From the NCBI RefSeq assembly GCF_963259705.1, contig NC_081851.1, positions 62,394,855 to 62,458,854 of the forward strand: DNA of 64,000 nt, written 5' to 3'. Both the position numbers and the translations under genes were made by a program. Numbering within the stretch: position 1 is the first letter of the stretch; the number at the start of each line of letters is the position of its first letter. Shown one piece after another: positions 1-10,568 of this stretch. Below the pieces are notes generated by a model. That model was not told the DNA's origin, made no database searches, and saw nothing but the letters and a program-made list of their open reading frames with translations. The DNA comes from Myotis daubentonii (Eukaryota > Chordata > Mammalia > Chiroptera > Vespertilionidae).

Positions 1-574
1 GGCAAGTGGAGTACATAAGCCCTGGTATCATTAGGGCTATAAATATTTCAATAAGACCACCTCACCCGCATTTGCTCACCCAAGACCCTCCAGGCTGAAA
101 ACATGCAGAGCAGGGGTTCAGTTTACAGCCCTGGTTAATAGTCATTACTCTCAGTGGTTCACAGAGGCTATCCCCTCGTGAGATTTGTTAATTAAAGCTC
201 CCAGAGATCGCTTCTCCAGAGGGGGGCTGGGCAGTAAGGCTGCAAATGTGCTTGTGCCCTAGGGAGAGTCTTCATTCCTCATCAGTAAGACTTCTCTTGC
301 TCTACCGAAAATGCTGCATTGGGTGTTGAACTTGGGTGAGAGAAAAATCAGTTGTGTTCCTTTTCTTAGGAAACCAGTCAGAGGTGGAGATGGCTGATGC
401 TCACTTCAGAGTACAAAGCGAAATACAGGTGTGAAAGCCAGTCCCTCCTGGGGGAGTAGTTAGTCATCTGGCTACTGAGGCCATTAGTGTCTAGAAGCCT
501 TGAGGAAATTATGTCTAGATGCCAAAGTTCCAAGGCAATCATGGCCTTAAAAACATTCATATTCTTTGTCCTAG
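1..574. other. unassigned non-coding stretch
   Basis: No repeat family, RNA gene or convincing exon was recognised. The only open frame above 60 codons (minus strand, 378-602) shows no domain and no codon-like conservation cue. Composition is ordinary mammalian intergenic or intronic DNA. Confidence 0.4.
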
Positions 575-965
575 AATATATACCTCTAGGGATATAGCCC
601 AAGTTACAATCAGAGATGTAGACAACGATTTATGTAAACAATGTTCATTGCAGCATTATTTCTAGTGGCAATCTGGAAATAATGAGATATTGGAAATGCT
701 CCAACAACAGGAAAATCATAAGATTTATTACAAATGATATCTAGAAGATTAAGTGACATGGGACATGCTCAGCTCTCACCTTAAGAGTAATTCTGACAAA
801 ATGAGAATATACATAGAGAGAAGTAACTGGAGCAAATATAACAAATGCTAATAAGGACATAATTATAATTTCTATCTTACCTGTATTTTTCCCATTTTGT
901 AGTATATTTCTCATATATATTCTATGTCTTACATTGATTATGCTTCTCTTACATTTAGAAAAAGC
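575..965 (+). mobile_element. old L1M LINE 3' fragment
   Basis: Around 605-690 the sequence follows the L1 3' block that reads like 'tcagagatgt...gatttatgta...ttcattgcagcatta'. This block lies near the end of ORF2 and the start of the 3' UTR in mammalian L1M elements. The AT-rich part to about 965 resembles the L1M tail. It is diverged and has no reading frame. Edges are approximate. Confidence 0.5.
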
Positions 966-1261
966 CAGCATAATTTTTCTTAAACTTGGTCATATTGAAA
1001 TCATATATATTCACAGTCATGAAAAACGCTTTCTAAAACCATTGACAGAGTTCATGGGAACTTGTGTTCCAGTTTTCCTGTCAGTAATGAGTTATAATCA
1101 GAATCCATTTACTTTCAAGGAAAGACATGAAATGCCAGAACATCTGATCAGTGGTCACATCAGGAATCACCTTCTGAATGCTTAGCATAGGTCTGGGACT
1201 TTTCAAGAAGTGCCTCATTCTAGCCCATAACTGCTAGAGCCTTAAAGATACCAACTCAGGG

Positions 1262-1479
1262 AGTGTTGCCAAGGACCCTCTCCTTGATCAAATGGTAGTC
1301 AGACTCCTCTAAGCCCTCTTCTCAACTATGCTTTGACCTTGGGCTTGAGTGTCCATCTTTGTTGGACCTGCATTGCCCAGTTTTAACAGGAATCCTGTTT
1401 AGAGAGAACCCCTTCCACTCCCAGGAAATCTGAGCACCCTGGTCTGCCTTTAGCAGGAATCCTGTCAAGTTGCTTCAGC
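1262..1479 (+). mobile_element. LTR-like repeat, left part
   Basis: Begins near a TGTT and carries two related blocks containing 'caggaatcctgt' (1387-1399 and about 1453-1465). Together with 3071-3245 it reads as one LTR-like sequence interrupted by the half-LINE insertion between them. The family is not assigned; an ERV1-type solo LTR is my guess, and no terminal TSD was found. Confidence 0.35.
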
Positions 1480-1497
1480 GAGAACCCCTCTACTTAT
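1480..1497. repeat. target-site duplication, left copy
   Basis: The 18-bp sequence gagaacccctctacttat is repeated exactly at 3053-3070 and brackets the ORF1-only LINE. An exact long TSD is the hallmark of L1-type target-primed reverse transcription and fixes both ends of the insert. Confidence 0.9.
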
Positions 1498-3052
1498 TTA
1501 TTTATTTTTATTAAATCTTTATTGTTCAAATTATTACATTTGTCCTCTTTTTTCCCCCCCATAACTCCCCTCCTTCCAGTTCCCACCCCACCCTCCACCC
1601 TCACTCCCCACCCACTGTCCTCATCCATAGGTGCACGATTTTTGTCCAGTCTCTTCCCGCATCTCCCACACCCCTCTCCACCCAAGAATAGTCAGTCCAT
1701 TCCCTTTCTATGTCCCTGATTCTATTATAATCAACAGTTCATTCTGTTCATCAGATTATTTATTCGCTTGATTCTTAGATTCACTTGTTGATAGATGCAT
1801 ATTTGTTGTTCATAATTTGTATCTTTACCTTTTCCTTCTTCTTCCTCTTCTTAAAGGATACCTTTCAGCATTTCATATAATACTGGTTTGGTGGTGATGA
1901 ACTCCTTTAGCTTTTCCTTATCTGTGAAGCTCTTTATCTGACCTTCAATTCTGAATGATAGCTTTGCTGGATAAAGTAATCTTGGTTGTAGGCTCTTGGC
2001 ATTCATCACTTTGAATATTTCTTGCCACTCCCTTCTGGCCTGCAAAGTTTCTGTTGAGAAATCAGCTGACAGTCGTATGGGTATTCCCTTGTAGGTAACT
2101 GACTGTCTTTCTCTTGCTGTTTTTAAGATTCTCTCTTTGTCTTTTGCTCTTGGCATTTTAATTGTGATGTGTCTTGGTGTGGTCCTCTTTGGATTCCTTT
2201 GTTTGGGGTTCTCTGCGCTTCCTGGGGTTGTAAGTCTATTTCTTTCACCAGGAAGGGAAAGTTTTCTGTCATTATTCCTTCAAATAGGTTTTCAATATCT
2301 TGCTCTCTCTCATCTTCTGGCACCCCTATAATTCTGATGTTGGTACGCTTGAAGCTGTCCCAGAGGCTCCTTACACTATCTTCATATTTTTGGATTCTTT
2401 TTTCATTTTGCTTTTCCAGTTGGGTGCTTTTTGCTTCTTCGCATTTCAAATCTTTGACTTGATTTTTGCGCTCCTCTGGTCTGCTGTTGGGAGTCTGTAT
2501 AATATTCTTTATTTCAGTCCGTGTATGCTTAATTTCTAGTTGGTTCTTTATCACAACATCGAGGGTCTCATTAGATTTCTTGTAGATCTCAATAAGTTTA
2601 TCAGCGGCTTCTAGACAGTTCTTGAGAGACCTTAAAAGTGTGGTTCTGAACTCAATATCCTCCATTGACAATTTTGTCCTGTTTCTTTGTCTCCGCATTT
2701 TTTATGCTTTCTTGGTGCACCCCCTAGTGGTCTTTGTGCGCAGTCTTGTTGTAGTTAAGCCTTGATTGTTGTAGTAATACTAGGGGGATTTGACCTCCAG
2801 GCCAACTGGCTGTGAGAATCAGCTGTGTCTGCAGTGGGAAAACTTCTGTCCTCTGGGGAGGTGCTAATCTAGCCTTTGCCTGAGGCTATCTGGCAAATGG
2901 CTCTGTGCAGGGCTTGGGCGGGGCAGGTCGCACGGGATCAACAGGGCAGGCGGAGCGAGCAGTTATGGCTGCTTTCAGTCCTGTTCCCAGAGGCTCTGCC
3001 TCTTAGAGTCCCAGCAACCGCTGCAAACCTCGGAGAGAAAGCTGCCCTCGTG
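1498..3052 (-). mobile_element. ORF1-only (half-LINE, HAL1-like) L1 element
   Basis: A complete insertion of about 1.55 kb on the minus strand, bounded by identical 18-bp TSDs. In sense order it holds a GC-richer 5' leader (3052 to 2699), an L1 ORF1 (2698 to 1851), about 350 bp of 3' UTR with a purine-rich tract, and an A-rich tail complementary to the T-rich start at 1498. The last part (about 1760-1498) matches the L1 tails at 4416 and 6474. There is no ORF2 at all: the 3' UTR follows directly after the ORF1 stop. This is the architecture known for HAL1 elements. The alternative is an L1 that lost ORF2 by internal deletion or splicing before or after insertion. Because the TSDs still frame both ends, it retrotransposed as a unit or was deleted internally afterwards. 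Confidence 0.8.
1851..2698 (-). pseudogene. L1 ORF1p-like coding region with one frameshift
   Basis: Encodes an L1 ORF1p-type RNA-binding chaperone. The frame starting at 2698 opens with MRRQRNRTK, then a leucine/lysine/glutamate-rich coiled-coil region (about residues 15-110), then the RRM with the motifs TNIRIIGVPE and ENLFEGIMTENFP. The second frame (from 2156) holds the C-terminal domain with TYKGIPIRLSADFS, ARREWQEIFKVM and the ending EMLKGIL. The two frames overlap by about 30 bases; a single-base length change near 2190-2200 explains the break. Total length, about 282 codons, is close to a normal ORF1p. The coding region otherwise lacks stops, so the element is fairly young. Confidence 0.85.
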
Positions 3053-3070
3053 GAGAACCCCTCTACTTAT
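3053..3070. repeat. target-site duplication, right copy
   Basis: Exact copy of the 18 bases at 1480-1497, marking the 5' end of the minus-strand half-LINE. Confidence 0.9.
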
Positions 3071-3245
3071 AATGTCTCCTCTTAGTGATTTCCATCCACT
3101 GACCTCCTCCTTGGTTGTAAACCCCCACTTTCATTGTTGTGTTCGGAACTGAGCCCAGTTCTATACTGTCATTTTTCCCTGATTAAAGCCTGCTTTTACC
3201 ACTTTAACCACTGTCCAGCTCTGGTTCTCTTTACCACTGTCCACA
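3071..3245 (+). mobile_element. LTR-like repeat, right part
   Basis: Continues the block at 1262-1479. It contains a polyadenylation-like GATTAAA near 3181 followed by pyrimidine-rich sequence ending in CA, as expected of the R-U5 end of a retroviral LTR. Family not recognised with certainty. Confidence 0.35.
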
Positions 3246-3434
3246 ATGCCTTCCTAAAAACTGACATAAAAAGCAGATCATTTTAAAGACATTCAAATTT
3301 CCCCCATGCTTTAATTTGGGATTATGTACTCAGTGAAGCATCTAGCATCACATAAATCAGAGCTTCGTAGCAAAGACAGGACACCATGCTCCACAATCAT
3401 ATAAATCCCAAAATTATGTTTCAAATCATAAAAT

Positions 3435-3570
3435 AGTAATGCTGGGAGGAGCTTTGGAGGTCACCCCTTTATTTAATAGGAAAGAAACCATTGTCAGGGT
3501 GTGTGCTTTGGTTAAAGCTACAGTCTTTGGGGACAGAAGTTGGAACCAGAATGCAGGTTTGCTGGCCACA
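3435..3570 (-). mobile_element. MIR-family SINE fragment (MIR3-like)
   Basis: Contains the diverged order 'gaggagctttggaggtcacc', 'taataggaaagaaacc' and 'ggaaccagaatgcagg', resembling the complement of the MIR core and tRNA-related part. Very old and short. Confidence 0.4.
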
Positions 3571-4400
3571 ACTTTTGGCTCTTCTCGACTTGCTCCTTAT
3601 AAGTGCAAAGACAAAAAAACAACAACAGAAAAGGTTGTTTTTAGTAATAAAGTTGCTTTGATATACGGATGAAGTACGTCGTGTCAGGGTATCATCGTCT
3701 CATCTGTTGTGGCTGATAATCAGTGGCTCAGCCACTGAGGGTCCCTGCTGGGGGCTTAGCCATCAGAACACGGGGAGAAACAACTATACCAAGGGGACAT
3801 TTGTACTATAAATACTGAGAGTTTGTGAGGGCTCGTCAAGAGTGTCTGTCTGGGCAGGAATCACTTTGCTGACCAAGCGCCCTTGGGAGACCCTTGGGGC
3901 ATTAGCGTCTGTCTTGGCGAAGGGACTCCTCTCGGACAGTGGTGAATGCCACACGCTGACCTAGCGAAGACCATTTGCCCGCCAGCACCAGCGCTGCCAT
4001 TCCCTAGAAACGTGGCAGCAACACGTGACTTTCGTTTTGGGCACTGGCAGCTGTAGGTCAGTGGGCAGTTGGTTAAGCCGGCTCTCCTGCGTGCCTAGCA
4101 TATGAAAAAGACACACCTCATCTGAATTTGGACTTTATTTCTTTCATCTCGCTTTGCCTAGAAAAATAGTGCAGTTGATCCATCACTGCTTTGGAGTATG
4201 TTGGTTCTTTATTGGCTCATTGAGAGACATTATCCCGTGTGCTGCTGGCTTCTGAAATTCCTGCAGCAGACCTGTGTTGAATACATTGCTGGCAAAGACA
4301 TGATCAATGTCTCTGATCATAATTTGTCACCCAAAACAGAACGGGCAGGATTGGACTCTGCTACCTTAAAAATCTGGCATCCCTTAGGAGAATAATTTAT
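3571..4400. other. unassigned non-coding stretch
   Basis: No repeat family recognised. The longest plus frame (4198-4395, 65 codons) has no recognisable domain. GC content is higher around 3780-4080. No splice-site-bounded exon could be supported. Confidence 0.4.
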
Positions 4401-4415
4401 TTAGCAGTATTTCTT

Positions 4416-4751
4416 TTTTAATTATTATTATTGTTTTATTGCTTAAAGTATTACAAAGGGTGTTACATATGTGTCCTTTTTTTTCCCCCCGCCCTTGACA
4501 ATCCCCTGGCCTCCCCTACCCCCCAGTGTCTTATGTCCATTGGTTATGCTTATATGCATGCATACAAGTCCTTCGGTTGATCTCTTACCCCCCTCCCTCC
4601 TGCCCCCCAACCCTCCCTGGCCTTCCCGCTGCAGTTTGACAATCAGTCTGAGGCAGCTCTGCCTCTATATCTATTATTGTTCGTAAGTTTATAATGGTCT
4701 TTATTATCCCTGAATGAGTGAGACCATGTGGTATTTTTCCTTCATTGACTG
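4416..4751 (-). mobile_element. 5'-truncated L1 3' end with TSDs
   Basis: T-rich start (complement of the A tail), then the C-rich L1 3' UTR seen elsewhere in this window, ending in sequence that reads like the L1 3' UTR just after ORF2. It is flanked by an exact 15-bp duplication, ttagcagtatttctt, at 4401-4415 and 4752-4766. A typical heavily 5'-truncated insertion of about 336 bp. Confidence 0.85.
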
Positions 4752-4766
4752 TTAGCAGTATTTCTT

Positions 4767-4850
4767 GAGGGCCTATTTGATGTGCTCAGCACTGGAAACG
4801 CAACATGAGCAAGACACAGCTTTTTGGAGAGTCAGACCAATGGCCAGGTA
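4767..4850 (-). mobile_element. L2 LINE fragment
   Basis: The phrase 'tcttgagggcctatttgatgtgc', followed by 'cagcactggaaacg' and 'gagcaagacacag', follows the complement of the L2 3' region. The truncated L1 just upstream inserted at or near its edge. Confidence 0.45.
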
Positions 4851-4889
4851 AATGCCACACAGAAAGGATGAGGTTCATTATGGGGCATG

Positions 4890-5038
4890 GAACAGACTTC
4901 ACCATCTGAGAAAACCAACCCTACCGACACTTTGAGTTTGTACTTCTGGCCTTTAGAGTCATGAGAAAATAAAACTCTGTAGTTCTAAGCCACCCAGTTT
5001 GTGGTATTTGATTATGGCAGCCCCAGTACACTAGTACA
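4890..5038 (+). mobile_element. MLT1/MST-type ERVL-MaLR LTR 3' fragment
   Basis: Carries the diagnostic LTR end: AATAAAA, then 'ctaagccacccagtttgtgg' and 'attatggcagccc'. This is the polyadenylation and R-U5 portion of MaLR LTRs. Only the 3' end is present. Confidence 0.65.
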
Positions 5039-6069
5039 GATTGTCGGAAAGCCTTTCCTGGCAATAGTTTCACAGGGACCCGTCTGACAAGCTCACAGCA
5101 CAGTGGGGTGGAGATTAGCAGAAGATGACTGTTTGGCTTACTGCTACACCCATCTGCACTCTTCCCCCTTCTGGTTGACCTGCTGATTCCCGTGTTGCAT
5201 TCTCTGGGGATAATGGAGGAGTGTAAAGGGTTTCATCTCTAAAGGTATGAGTTGCCAATGGTACAAGTAAGGCCATTGTCAGTGATACAACTTCTTGAGA
5301 GATGAATATGGCAAAAGCGCCTCTATGTTCAGAATCTGTAAATATGCTCTACCTGAAATATTTGTTAGTTGAAGAATACACACACACATATGTGTGTATA
5401 TGTGTGTATGCAATACATAGAGACACTCTAATGTAATGGATGTACTTGCTGTACATAAAAATATATTTACACACACACCCTGAATTTGATCTACACTTAG
5501 CATTCTCACTTGGACTTCTCTCCAAAAGGTTTATCATAAAGAGATACTCTGTGCTGTTTATATGCTTTTCTTGGCAGGATTTTTTTGGACCTTAGGAGAA
5601 TGTTAACAGTGTATCCAGATACACATATAAAAGTACTTACCAAGGACCATTTCAATAACAGCTGCCTTCATGGTGAGGACAACAACCCCCATAAATCTCC
5701 AAGTGGCACCCTGGAGGGGAGGAAACAATAACACCATCACATTTCAGCCAGGAGTTCTGAGCGGGATCGCACTGGAGTGTGGGGCAAGGCTGTTCGTGTT
5801 GCATTGCCCTCTGGAGCCTGAGGATTTAAGCCGCAAGTTCCTCTAAGAGCTCATGCAGATGGTAGTGGCCAGTGCGCTGGTACCCAGAGAGTCCATTCTC
5901 ACCTAGAAAACCCGTTCTAGGCACCAGCCTTCTGCCCTTCAGAGATCTGATCTCTGCTTAGAACTAAAGCGGAAATAACTTGACAATTTCAAGAATATGT
6001 CCAACCGTCTTCAGATTAGGACAGAAGCCACACTTATGGTACTGAGGAAGCAATTTTAGATTACAAATA
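5039..6069. other. unassigned stretch with a short (TG/CA) tract
   Basis: A mixed alternating purine-pyrimidine tract of CA/TG with TATA steps lies at about 5378-5410. The rest shows no recognised repeat or exon. Overlapping minus-strand frames at 5279-5537 are partly translations of the tract and are not credible genes. Confidence 0.45.
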
Positions 6070-6195
6070 ATTTGTTTATCATTCATTCAATAAGTATTAA
6101 ATTCCTATTATATGGCTAGGTATTGTTAGGTGACAAAAAATGGAATTAAACAACAACTCTTGCTCTTAAGAGACATAGTTTAATAGAAGTGGGAA
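6070..6195 (-). mobile_element. L2 LINE fragment
   Basis: The run 'cattcattcaataagtatta', then 'ttcctattatatggctaggt' and 'actcttgctcttaagagaca', matches the complement of the L2 3' end (sense 'gaatgaatgaa' tail). Confidence 0.5.
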
Positions 6196-6269
6196 AACAT
6201 CCATAGTCACATATCACTATAACATTAGAGGGTGTGCAGGCCCCATAGGACGATAGGACAGTTTATAGA

Positions 6270-6447
6270 CAGTGGCTCTCAAACTTCGCTGCATACTAGT
6301 GCCATCCGGGAGTTTTAAAATGCTCAGATGCCCAGGCTGCACCTCAGACCAACTGAATCAGAACCTCTTGGGTGTGGAGTCTAGGCATTAAGCTCTTAAC
6401 AACCTCCCCAGGTTATTCCAATGTGCAGCCAAGTTTGAGAACCAGTG
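6270..6447 (+). mobile_element. MER5A non-autonomous hAT-Charlie element
   Basis: Near full length. It starts with the inverted repeat 'cagtggctctcaaac' and ends with 'gtttgagaaccagtg'. Inside is the typical 'ctgaatcagaacctcttgggtg'-like core (MER5A). The 8 flanking bases on each side (gtttatag and gtgtagag) are imperfectly similar and may be a decayed hAT TSD. Confidence 0.8.
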
Positions 6448-6473
6448 GTGTAGAGCAAGGCTTCCAAAATCTT

Positions 6474-6715
6474 TAAAAAAAAAAATCTTTATTGTTGAGA
6501 GTATTACAGATGGCCCCTCTTTCCCCCATCCATTGCCCCTCTCCACCCAGTGCCCGCCCCACCCCAGGCCTTCACCACAGGATTGTGTGTGTCCACACAT
6601 ACACAATGCATAGATGCAAATAAGTTCTTTGGTTAATCTCTTCCGGCCCCCTCCCCCTTCCCATCTGAGATTCGTCAGTCTATTCCATGTCTCTTGGAAT
6701 GAGAATGTTTTGAGT
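6474..6715 (-). mobile_element. 5'-truncated L1 3' UTR fragment
   Basis: Starts with the complement of an A tail and 'tctttattgttgagagtatt', then the C-rich L1 3' UTR also present at 4416-4751. No ORF2 sequence remains and no clear TSD was found. Confidence 0.7.
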
Positions 6716-6914
6716 CTTCCTTCTTAAAACTTCAGTTACTCTCTTTGCTCACACACTTAAAATGTAAATGTGCCTTTTGAAATGTGTAAAAAAAAATTCA
6801 AACTCTCTCTCAATCATTTTAGAGGCTGCGGCCGGCTGAGGACAGCCACCAGCCCTGTTAGGCAGTTTCTGTAGGTGGTCCGATGTCATGGAGCGTGGGG
6901 TACACAATGGTAAT

Positions 6915-7148
6915 ATTTTTTTAAAATTAAATATATTTCTATTGATTTTTTTACAGAGAGGAAGGGAGAGGGATAGAGAGTTGGAAACATCGATGAGAGA
7001 GAGAAACATCGATCGGCTGCCTCCTACACACCTCCTACTGGGGATGTGCCCGCAACTAAGGAACATGGCCTTGACCAGAATCAAACCCAGGACCCATCAT
7101 CAGTCCACAGACCAACACTCTATCCACTGAGCAAAACCAGTTATGGCC
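6915..7148 (-). mobile_element. VES-type tRNA-derived bat SINE
   Basis: On the minus strand it reads from a tRNA-like head (A box like 'ttgctcagtggatagag', B box region) through a unique middle to a pyrimidine-rich segment and AT tail. Diverged flanking repeats cacaatggtaat (6903-6914) and cacagtggcaat (7149-7160) look like a TSD. Several mutations in the head make it an older copy. Confidence 0.85.
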
Positions 7149-7160
7149 CACAGTGGCAAT

Positions 7161-7457
7161 CTTAATTCCTCATGTGCTCACCACGGTTCCAGCAGAAATG
7201 GAACAATGGAGGTTTTCAAAAGAGTGTGTTACTGATTCATAATGTTATGGATTGTGCTGTGAGATGTAATAGAAAGAGTCCTGAATATGAAGTGTGGTGA
7301 GGCAAATGAAGCTGGATTGTGCAATAAGAACACACATTACAGCAAGTAGAGTAGCCAGCCAATTTAATTAGATCTATTGTTGCTCAGAGCTAGAAAAGAG
7401 CAAGTTGCTAACAAACAACAATGTGGCCTTATGTTTATATGTGTGTTTTTTGCAGTA
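7161..7457. other. unassigned non-coding stretch
   Basis: No repeat, RNA gene or open frame of note recognised. Confidence 0.4.
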
Positions 7458-9595
7458 TTTTTCTCTTAATTTTTTTATTGTGGTAAAATACACAAACATA
7501 AAATTTACTATCTTAACCATTTTTAAGTAAACACATTCCTACTGTGCTATCATCACCTCCATCCATCTCCAGAACTCTTTTTGTCTTCTAAAACTGAAGC
7601 CCTACGCCATTAAACGCTAACTCCCCATTCTCCTGCTCCCCCAGCCCTGGCAACCACCATTCTGCTTTCTGTCTCTGCGATTTTAACTACTCTAAGTACC
7701 TCATATAAGTGCAGTCATATGGTATTTATCTTTTTGTGACTGGCCTATTTCTAATAGTGTAATATTCTCAAGGTTCATTCATATTGTAATACATGTCAGA
7801 AGTTCCTTTTAAAGACTGAATAATATTTCACTTTGTGTATATACCCCATTTTTTAATTTATTCATTAGTTGATCATTCATCAGTCCATGGACACTCAAGC
7901 TATGCTATGAACACGGGTGTGCATTGTTCTGTTTGAGGCCCTGTTTTTAATTCTTTCGCGTGCATTCCCAGAGTGGCATTGCTAGATCATATGGTAATTC
8001 TATTTTTATTTTTTGAGGAAACTTCATGTGTTTTCTAGAGTGGCGATGCAATTTTACAATCCCACTAACATTGCACACGGGTCCCAGTGTCTCCACATCC
8101 TCACCAACACTTGTTATTTTCTGTTTCTTTTGCTAGTATTCATTCTAGTGGGTGTGAGGTGGCATCTCATTGTAGTTTTGATTTGCATTTCCCTAATGAG
8201 TAGTAATGTTGAACATCTTTTCATGTGCTCATTGGCCATTTGTATTCTTCTTTGGAGAAATGTCAGTTCAGGTACTTGGCCCAATTTTTAATCATGTTTT
8301 GTTGTTGAAGTTTAGTTATCTATACAATCTGGATATTAGTCCCTTATCAGATATATGATTTGTAAATATTCTCTCCCATTCTGTGTTGCCTTTTTACTCT
8401 GTTGCTAGTGTCTTTTGATGCAAAATAATTTTTAATTTTTATGAAGTCCAATTCAACTATTTTTTATTGTCTATGCCTTTGCGTGTTATATCCAAGAAAT
8501 TATTGCCAAATCTAATGTTTTGAAGCTTTTATCCTATGTTTTCTTCTAAGAATTTTGTAATTTTTTGGTTTCATATTTAGATCTTTGATTCATTTGAGTT
8601 AATTTTTGTAAACGGTGTTGGGCAAGGGTCCAACACTGTTCTTTTTGCATGTGGATATCCACTTTGCTCAGCACCATTTGTTGAAGCAACTGTCTTTGCA
8701 CCTTGTCAAAAATTATGTGGCCATGTACAAGAGGGTTAATTTTTGGCCTCTATTCTATTCCATTTGTTTGTATGTGTGTCTCAATGCCAGTACCACACTA
8801 TTATGATTACTGTAGCTTTGTAGTCAGTTATAAAAAATCAGGAACAGTCCTTCCGCTCTCCTCTTCTTCAAGATTGCTATGGCCATTGTGGTCCTTTGAG
8901 ATTCCATATAAATATTTTGAAGGGTTTTTCTATTTCTTCAAAAAACATCATTGGGATTTTGATAGGTCTTGCATTGAATTTGTAGATAGCTTTGGGTACT
9001 ATTGATATCTTAACAATATTAAGTCTTCCAATCTGTAAACATGGGATATGTTTCCATTTATTTATGTCTGCTTTAGTTTCTTTCAGCAATATTTTGTAGA
9101 TTTCATTGTACAAGAATTTTACCGCCTTGGTTAGGTTAATTTTTAAGTATTTTTTTTATATAAATAAATTGTTTCTTAATTTTCTTTTTGAATTGTTCAT
9201 TGTTAGTGTATAGAAATGAAACTGAATTTTGTGTGTTAACTTTGTAATCTGCTACTTTGCTGAATTTATTTATTAGTTCTAATTAATGAAATGTAATTTT
9301 GTTATGGAATCTTTAGGATTTTCTGCATATGAGGTCATATCATTTGCAAACAGGATAATTTTAATTCTTCCTTTCCAGTTTGGTTGCCTTTTATTTCTTT
9401 TCCTTCACTAATTTCCCTGGCTAGAACTTCCAGTCTATGTTGAGTACTGATTCCATCTCCTTAGTATTTATAGATCTATTTAGATTTTTTATTTCTTTAT
9501 GAATAAGTTTTGTGTTTCTAGGAATTTGTTAATTTATTCAATTTGTTTATGTAAAATTGCTCATAGTACTCTCATAATTCTTTTTAATTCACTAA
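7458..9595 (-). mobile_element. L1M LINE, 3' portion of ORF2 plus 3' UTR
   Basis: Two kilobases of antisense L1M. 7458-8000 is the L1M 3' UTR type that begins, as printed, 'tttattgtggtaaaatacac'. From there rightwards the minus strand runs back through the ORF2 C-terminal half. The minus frame at 9113-8877 contains [20 protein letters not shown] and PIKIPMMFF, the conserved L1 ORF2 segment downstream of the reverse transcriptase, while the remainder is broken by many stops. It is an ancient copy compared with the TSD-framed L1 pieces nearby. Confidence 0.85.
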
Positions 9596-9814
9596 CAGTT
9601 GCTTCAGGGAAAGAGAACTGGGTAAGTGGTGATCAGAGATGGGACTGAGTTTACAGTTTTGTTCTATTTAAATCTTTACCCTGTTCACATATGTTAATAA
9701 ATCAAAAATTAATAATATGATCTCTTGGGAAGATTTGCCATTTACAGACAATATTGATATAAGTGAGAAGCCACAGTCATCTCCTAAGCCACTCCTTGCT
9801 CCTTGCTTTCCTTG

Positions 9815-10240
9815 CTTGAAGGTCAACCTTCTCTCCAGTTGGAAAGAATCAACGCCCTAAAGCTCAGGTCTGATTATGTATTCATCCTCTCAGAACTTTG
9901 TTTTCATAGTCCCCTCATTTTGTACAGAATAAAACCCAAATTCCTTAGTGAGTCACTAAAAACTTTTCATGAAATGGTCCAACTTACCTTTCAAAGCATC
10001 TCATAGCAATTCTCTTCTGTAATCCTCTCCTCTGACCCCAGCACACCCAGGCTTTTGTTTTTTTCTCTACTGGCTGCAAATAGGGCTCATGCTCTTATTG
10101 TTCTAGCTGGAATACCTCACCTTACCACTCCTCACCTGCCTCCCATAACTATCCATCTTTTAAGGTTTAGCTTATGGACCACTTCTATGTAAATCTTCTT
10201 GATCTCCTAAAGTCAAAATTCATCTTCATCCATACATCTG
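9815..10240 (+). mobile_element. L2 LINE fragment
   Basis: Contains the L2 3' series in order: 'tctgattatg', 'gaataaaacccaaattcctta', 'atggtccaacttacc', then 'ctggaatacctcaccttacc' and 'atcttttaaggtttagctta'. Strongly diverged but colinear. Confidence 0.65.
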
Positions 10241-10354
10241 TTTAATCATTCAGAAAAACAATCTCTATGTATACTCTGGGCAAGGCAGACAGGAATAGAT
10301 GCAAGTCCTATCATCATGTTGCTTTGAGTCTTTTAGAGGGAGACTGATGCACTC

Positions 10355-10568
10355 ATCATAACTAACATTAATTGAGCACATGCTAAGTGTCAGTAATATA
10401 TTAATACATAATCATCACAACAACCTGGTCAGGTAGGGGTTTTTCTTGCCTTAATTTTAGAGGTAAGGAATTGGAGACACACATAGGTTAGGTACTTTGC
10501 CCAGGGTTACCTACAAGGCTGAAAAAAAGAGGAGCTGGAATTCAAATCAGGAATTCTGAGTCCAGAAG
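10355..10568 (-). mobile_element. MIR SINE
   Basis: Nearly full-length complement of MIR: 'taacattaattgagcacatg', 'tcatcacaacaacctgg', 'aggtaaggaattggagacac', 'ggtactttgcccagggtta' and 'gctggaattcaaatcagg', in that order. Confidence 0.85.

Noticed and set aside
2137..2539. Plus-strand frames of 64-97 codons
   Set aside because: They are antisense to the L1 ORF1 on the minus strand.
9600..9720. Separate repeat after the L1M ('ggaaagagaactgggtaagt')
   Set aside because: The word also appears near 27655, but I could not place either in a family or find termini; left uncalled.
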